From positions 1 to 6,814 of the forward strand of contig PEWQ01000172.1 of NCBI GenBank assembly GCA_002780065.1: a DNA stretch of 6,814 nt. The letters run 5' to 3'. This document shows positions 4,732-6,814 of the stretch, one piece after another. Made by a program: the position numbers and the translations under genes. The DNA comes from Candidatus Hydrogenedentes bacterium CG07_land_8_20_14_0_80_42_17. Its GTDB lineage: Bacteria > UBA8481. The first letter of the stretch is position 1. Each line of letters begins with the position of its first letter. Below the pieces are notes generated by a model. The model was not told the DNA's origin. It did no database searches and worked only from the letters and a program-made list of their open reading frames with translations.

Positions 4732-5913
4732 GTGCTTTGTCGAATTGAAAAGATCGTAAACGGCGGCTGGGGGCTTGCCAGAACCGATGGAAAAGTAGTT
4801 TTCATCAGAGCAGTCATTCCCGGAGAAATTGCAGATGTAAAAAAATATGAAGAGAAAAAAGGAATTCTCTGGGCGACGGAATTCGAGCTGACAGAAACAT
4901 CTCCTGAAAGAATTTCGTCTGAGTGCCCTTACTTTCCTCTTTGCGGAGGATGCGATTTTCAGCACATGTCTTATTCCGTCGAGCAGAAACTTAAACTGGA
5001 ATCTATTCGAGAAGTCTTGAAAAAAATTTGTGGTGAAAGCGCGGAAAAATTCGAATTGAAGTGGGAAACCGGCATCGATATTCCAATCGAAGAATATCGA
5101 AATACAATTCGAATGCAGGGTGAAGACGGATATCTTGGATTCTGTAAAAAGAGTTCCAACGATATCGTCGATATCGAGGATTGCAGAATCGCGGCGCGAA
5201 AAATCCGAGATGATATCGCTTATAGAAAAGCGTTGGCGAAAGAAAAAAATGTCAAAAGTATCACTTGGAGGGTCGGTTCCGGCATTGAACAAAATTCTTC
5301 AGAGATGACGGTTGTAATGACCTCTAGAGGCAATTCATATCTCGAAGGCGGCTCGGTTAATTTCAAATTTGGAGAAGTTATATTTCATGTAAGCCCTAAT
5401 TCTTTTTTTCAAGTTAATCTCGATATTGCAGAGCAAATGGTAAATCATTTGAAAAATAATCTTCCGAACGGCGCACGCTTGTTCGACCTCTTTGCCGGTG
5501 TAGGAACATTCGCGCTCTGCCTAAAAGAAAAATATGAAAAGGTTATCGGCATGGAAATTTCCCGAGATGCAGTTAATGATTTTCAGACAAATATCAAATT
5601 GAATTCCGCAAAGAATATCGAATTTCAAAATTGGGATGCGGCGCGCGGTTTGAAAGAGCCGCTTCGAACTGACGATATCGTTATCCTCGATCCTCCTAGA
5701 ACAGGACTGCCCGAAAAGCTTATTGCAAATCTGTTGAAATCCAAGCCTCGAAAGATCGCTTATGTTTCCTGCGATCCCGCAACATTCGCAAGAGATTTGA
5801 AATCTTTATTCAAAGCTGATTATCGTCTCGACGGGGCGATTCATCTCTTCGATATGTTTCCGCGGACAGCGCATGTCGAGCTTCTGGCAATTTTGAACGG
5901 AAACGAAAAATAG
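4732..5913 (+). CDS. rlmD: 23S rRNA/tRNA uracil-C5 methyltransferase (TrmA/RlmC/RlmD family)
   Basis: This SAM-dependent enzyme methylates C5 of a uridine in RNA. A TRAM domain (about 3-58, RIEKIVNGGWGLAR and onward) is followed by iron-sulfur cysteines C65, C71 and C74 (CPYFPLCGGC) and C151, the 4Fe-4S arrangement of RlmD-type enzymes. The Rossmann methyltransferase domain shows FFQVN (225-229) with Q227, FDLFAGVGTF (251-260), ILDPPRTGL (318-326) with D320, the nucleophile C347 in YVSCDPATFARD, and E383 in HVELLAIL. The length (393 aa) is somewhat short for RlmD but complete. The start is GTG 4732: an in-frame TGA at 4723-4725 rules out anything upstream, and the TRAM domain begins at once. 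No Shine-Dalgarno is evident. The family is certain; the target (U1939 as in RlmD, another rRNA site, or tRNA U54) cannot be told from the sequence. The next gene begins 40 bp later and is probably co-transcribed. Confidence 0.92.
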   Translation: MLCRIEKIVNGGWGLARTDGKVVFIRAVIPGEIADVKKYEEKKGILWATEFELTETSPERISSECPYFPLCGGCDFQHMSYSVEQKLKLESIREVLKKICGESAEKFELKWETGIDIPIEEYRNTIRMQGEDGYLGFCKKSSNDIVDIEDCRIAARKIRDDIAYRKALAKEKNVKSITWRVGSGIEQNSSEMTVVMTSRGNSYLEGGSVNFKFGEVIFHVSPNSFFQVNLDIAEQMVNHLKNNLPNGARLFDLFAGVGTFALCLKEKYEKVIGMEISRDAVNDFQTNIKLNSAKNIEFQNWDAARGLKEPLRTDDIVILDPPRTGLPEKLIANLLKSKPRKIAYVSCDPATFARDLKSLFKADYRLDGAIHLFDMFPRTAHVELLAILNGNEK

Positions 5914-5953
5914 ATATAAACACCGGCGGATTAGAGCCGATAAGATATAAGAA

Positions 5954-6706
5954 ATGAACTCAAAAATAATTAAGATATTTATTTTATCAATTTGTTTGTG
6001 TTTTATGTTATCGGCTAATGCAAACGCTGAACGTCCGTTTAAAACCGATGATCCATATTGTGTAGGCCTATTTCGATGGGAAACTTTCGGCGGGCTCGAT
6101 ATCGGAACAGGTTCTTGGGAAGGAATTGACGACAGAACTCAAGTGGATTTTTATGCAGGCGGAGATTATGGACTGACCGACAGATCTGAAATTGGAATAT
6201 CATGGAATCTTTTCCGAGTAAACGATCCTGGTTCGGAAGGATTCGGAGACGGACTTGTACATTACAAACACAGAATTGCTGAAGCAACTCCATCATGGCC
6301 GGATATGGCGCTGGACGTATCTTTGAAATTACCGACAGCGTCTCGTTCAGAAGGGCTCGGCACCGGGAAAACCGGATTCGGAACCGCGCTTCTATTAGGA
6401 TGGAAACCTGAACGGTGGACTAACACTGTAAGGCTCGGCTACTATCAATCAGCAGGCGCAAATGAATCAGCTAGAGTTGAATTCGGAGTTGCAACAAGAT
6501 ACATGATAGGCGCAGAGACTGAACTCAGAGGCGAAATATACATCGATGGAAATGAAAAATTCGGGCAAGAATCAAGACGAGAAGTATCCGCCGGCATTGC
6601 GTTCAAGATGTTTCAATCGACAACGCTGGATTTAATGCTGACAGCCGGAGTCAGCACTTCTGTGCCTGATCTCGGCGTCAAAGCCGGCTGGCGCACAAAT
6701 CTATAA
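5954..6706 (+). CDS. Probable outer-membrane beta-barrel protein (resembles the phenol MetA-pathway family)
   Basis: A signal peptide is clear: MNSKIIK, a hydrophobic core (8-20) and an Ala-X-Ala site with probable cleavage after A25 (ANA/ERP). The mature 225 residues begin RPFKTDDPYCVGLFRWE, an opening typical of exported proteins annotated as putative MetA-pathway of phenol degradation or transporter-like outer-membrane proteins. The rest alternates polar and hydrophobic residues with many Gly and aromatic positions in short stretches (for example VDFYAGGDYGLTDRSEIGISW, RLGYYQ, ELRGEIYIDG), as expected for transmembrane beta strands separated by turns. No enzymatic motif is seen, and the family name does not prove a role in phenol degradation. 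The gene starts at ATG 5954 with only a weak ribosome binding site. The 40-bp leader holds AGATATAA twice (5912-5919, 5943-5950) around a short CGGC/GCCG stem. It is probably co-transcribed with the methyltransferase. Confidence 0.8.
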   Translation: MNSKIIKIFILSICLCFMLSANANAERPFKTDDPYCVGLFRWETFGGLDIGTGSWEGIDDRTQVDFYAGGDYGLTDRSEIGISWNLFRVNDPGSEGFGDGLVHYKHRIAEATPSWPDMALDVSLKLPTASRSEGLGTGKTGFGTALLLGWKPERWTNTVRLGYYQSAGANESARVEFGVATRYMIGAETELRGEIYIDGNEKFGQESRREVSAGIAFKMFQSTTLDLMLTAGVSTSVPDLGVKAGWRTNL

Positions 6707-6744
6707 AACAGCAGCAATAAGCAGATATTTCTTCTCATCTGGCG

Positions 6745-6766
6745 GCACGCACGCCCTCGTGTGTGC
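6745..6766 (+). repeat. GC-rich hairpin downstream of the outer-membrane protein gene
   Basis: GCACGCACG (6745-6753) pairs with CGTGTGTGC (6758-6766) over nine positions with one G-U pair in RNA and a CCCT loop. It begins 38 nt after the stop codon. It could slow or end transcription or protect the mRNA 3' end, but no U-run follows, so it is not a standard intrinsic terminator. Confidence 0.55.
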
Positions 6767-6767
6767 T

Positions 6768-6799
6768 GGATAAGCCTTCGGCTACCGTTGAAATGAATT
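6768..6799 (-). repeat. REP-like palindromic repeat, copy 2 (inverted)
   Basis: Read on the minus strand this is AATTCATTTCAACGGTAGCC followed by GAAGGCTTATCC. It matches the plus-strand unit at 4678-4710 at most positions, including an identical GGTAGCCG and an AGGCTT core. It contains a small AGCC-TTC-GGCT stem. The downstream bases 6800-6814 (GCTGCACAGGCGAGG) end the window, so the full element may continue beyond it. Confidence 0.7.
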
Positions 6800-6814
6800 G
6801 CTGCACAGGCGAGG

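Larger units (their letters stand above)
6711..6804. repeat. Outer inverted repeat enclosing hairpin and REP-like unit
   Basis: GCAGCAAT (6711-6718) and ATTGCTGC (6797-6804) are perfect reverse complements 78 bp apart. Between them lie a GC-rich hairpin and the second REP-like unit, so the last 100 bases of the window form a nested palindromic structure directly after the outer-membrane protein gene. The arm length is modest, so chance is possible. Confidence 0.4.

Noticed and set aside
4705-5292. Minus-strand open frame of 195 codons inside the methyltransferase gene
   Set aside because: It is a shadow of the methyltransferase gene: Phe/Ser-rich translation, no family motif, and the plus-strand frame has complete catalytic motifs.
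5912-5950. AGATATAA direct repeats around a short CGGC/GCCG stem as a target-site duplication or riboswitch
   Set aside because: The 8-bp repeats are AT-rich, the enclosed 23 bp are too short for an element, and the 4-bp stem is too weak for a regulatory RNA.

Overview
This window reads as part of the chromosome of a diderm (Gram-negative-type) bacterium with fairly AT-rich DNA. A lipobox lipoprotein, a signal-peptide beta-barrel candidate and an isoprenoid (squalene/hopanoid-type) synthase support an outer membrane. The protein families alone do not place it in a phylum. The mix of housekeeping genes with short palindromic intergenic repeats is what one often sees in genomes of uncultivated environmental bacteria, but that is an impression, not an assignment.

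Layout. Positions 1-176 carry no gene and consist of a hairpin, a four-unit 17-bp tandem repeat and one copy of a dispersed 23-bp repeat. A phytoene/squalene synthase family gene (177-1028) runs on the minus strand. It is divergent from a plus-strand series: a single-domain response regulator (1114-1482), galactose-1-phosphate uridylyltransferase (1489-2475), a small lipoprotein (2690-3169), an AMP-forming acyl-CoA synthetase (3130-4629), a TrmA/RlmD-type uracil-C5 RNA methyltransferase (4732-5913) and a probable outer-membrane protein (5954-6706). The response regulator and galT are 6 bp apart, the lipoprotein and ligase abut or overlap, and the methyltransferase and outer-membrane protein are 40 bp apart, so the six plus-strand genes fall into three natural pairs.

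The genes do not form one obvious pathway. They cover isoprenoid chain coupling, phospho-signalling, sugar-nucleotide exchange, an envelope lipoprotein, acyl activation, RNA modification and an outer-membrane barrel. No toxin, CRISPR array, transposase, phage gene, tRNA or rRNA was seen.

The most unusual content is between genes. All four larger non-coding stretches (1-176, 2476-2689, 4630-4731, 6707-6814) hold repeats. Two are related across the window: a 23-bp sequence is identical at 145-167 and 2594-2616, and a REP-like palindromic unit occurs in opposite orientations at 4678-4710 and 6768-6799. Three of the seven genes appear to use GTG or TTG starts, and a fourth may.
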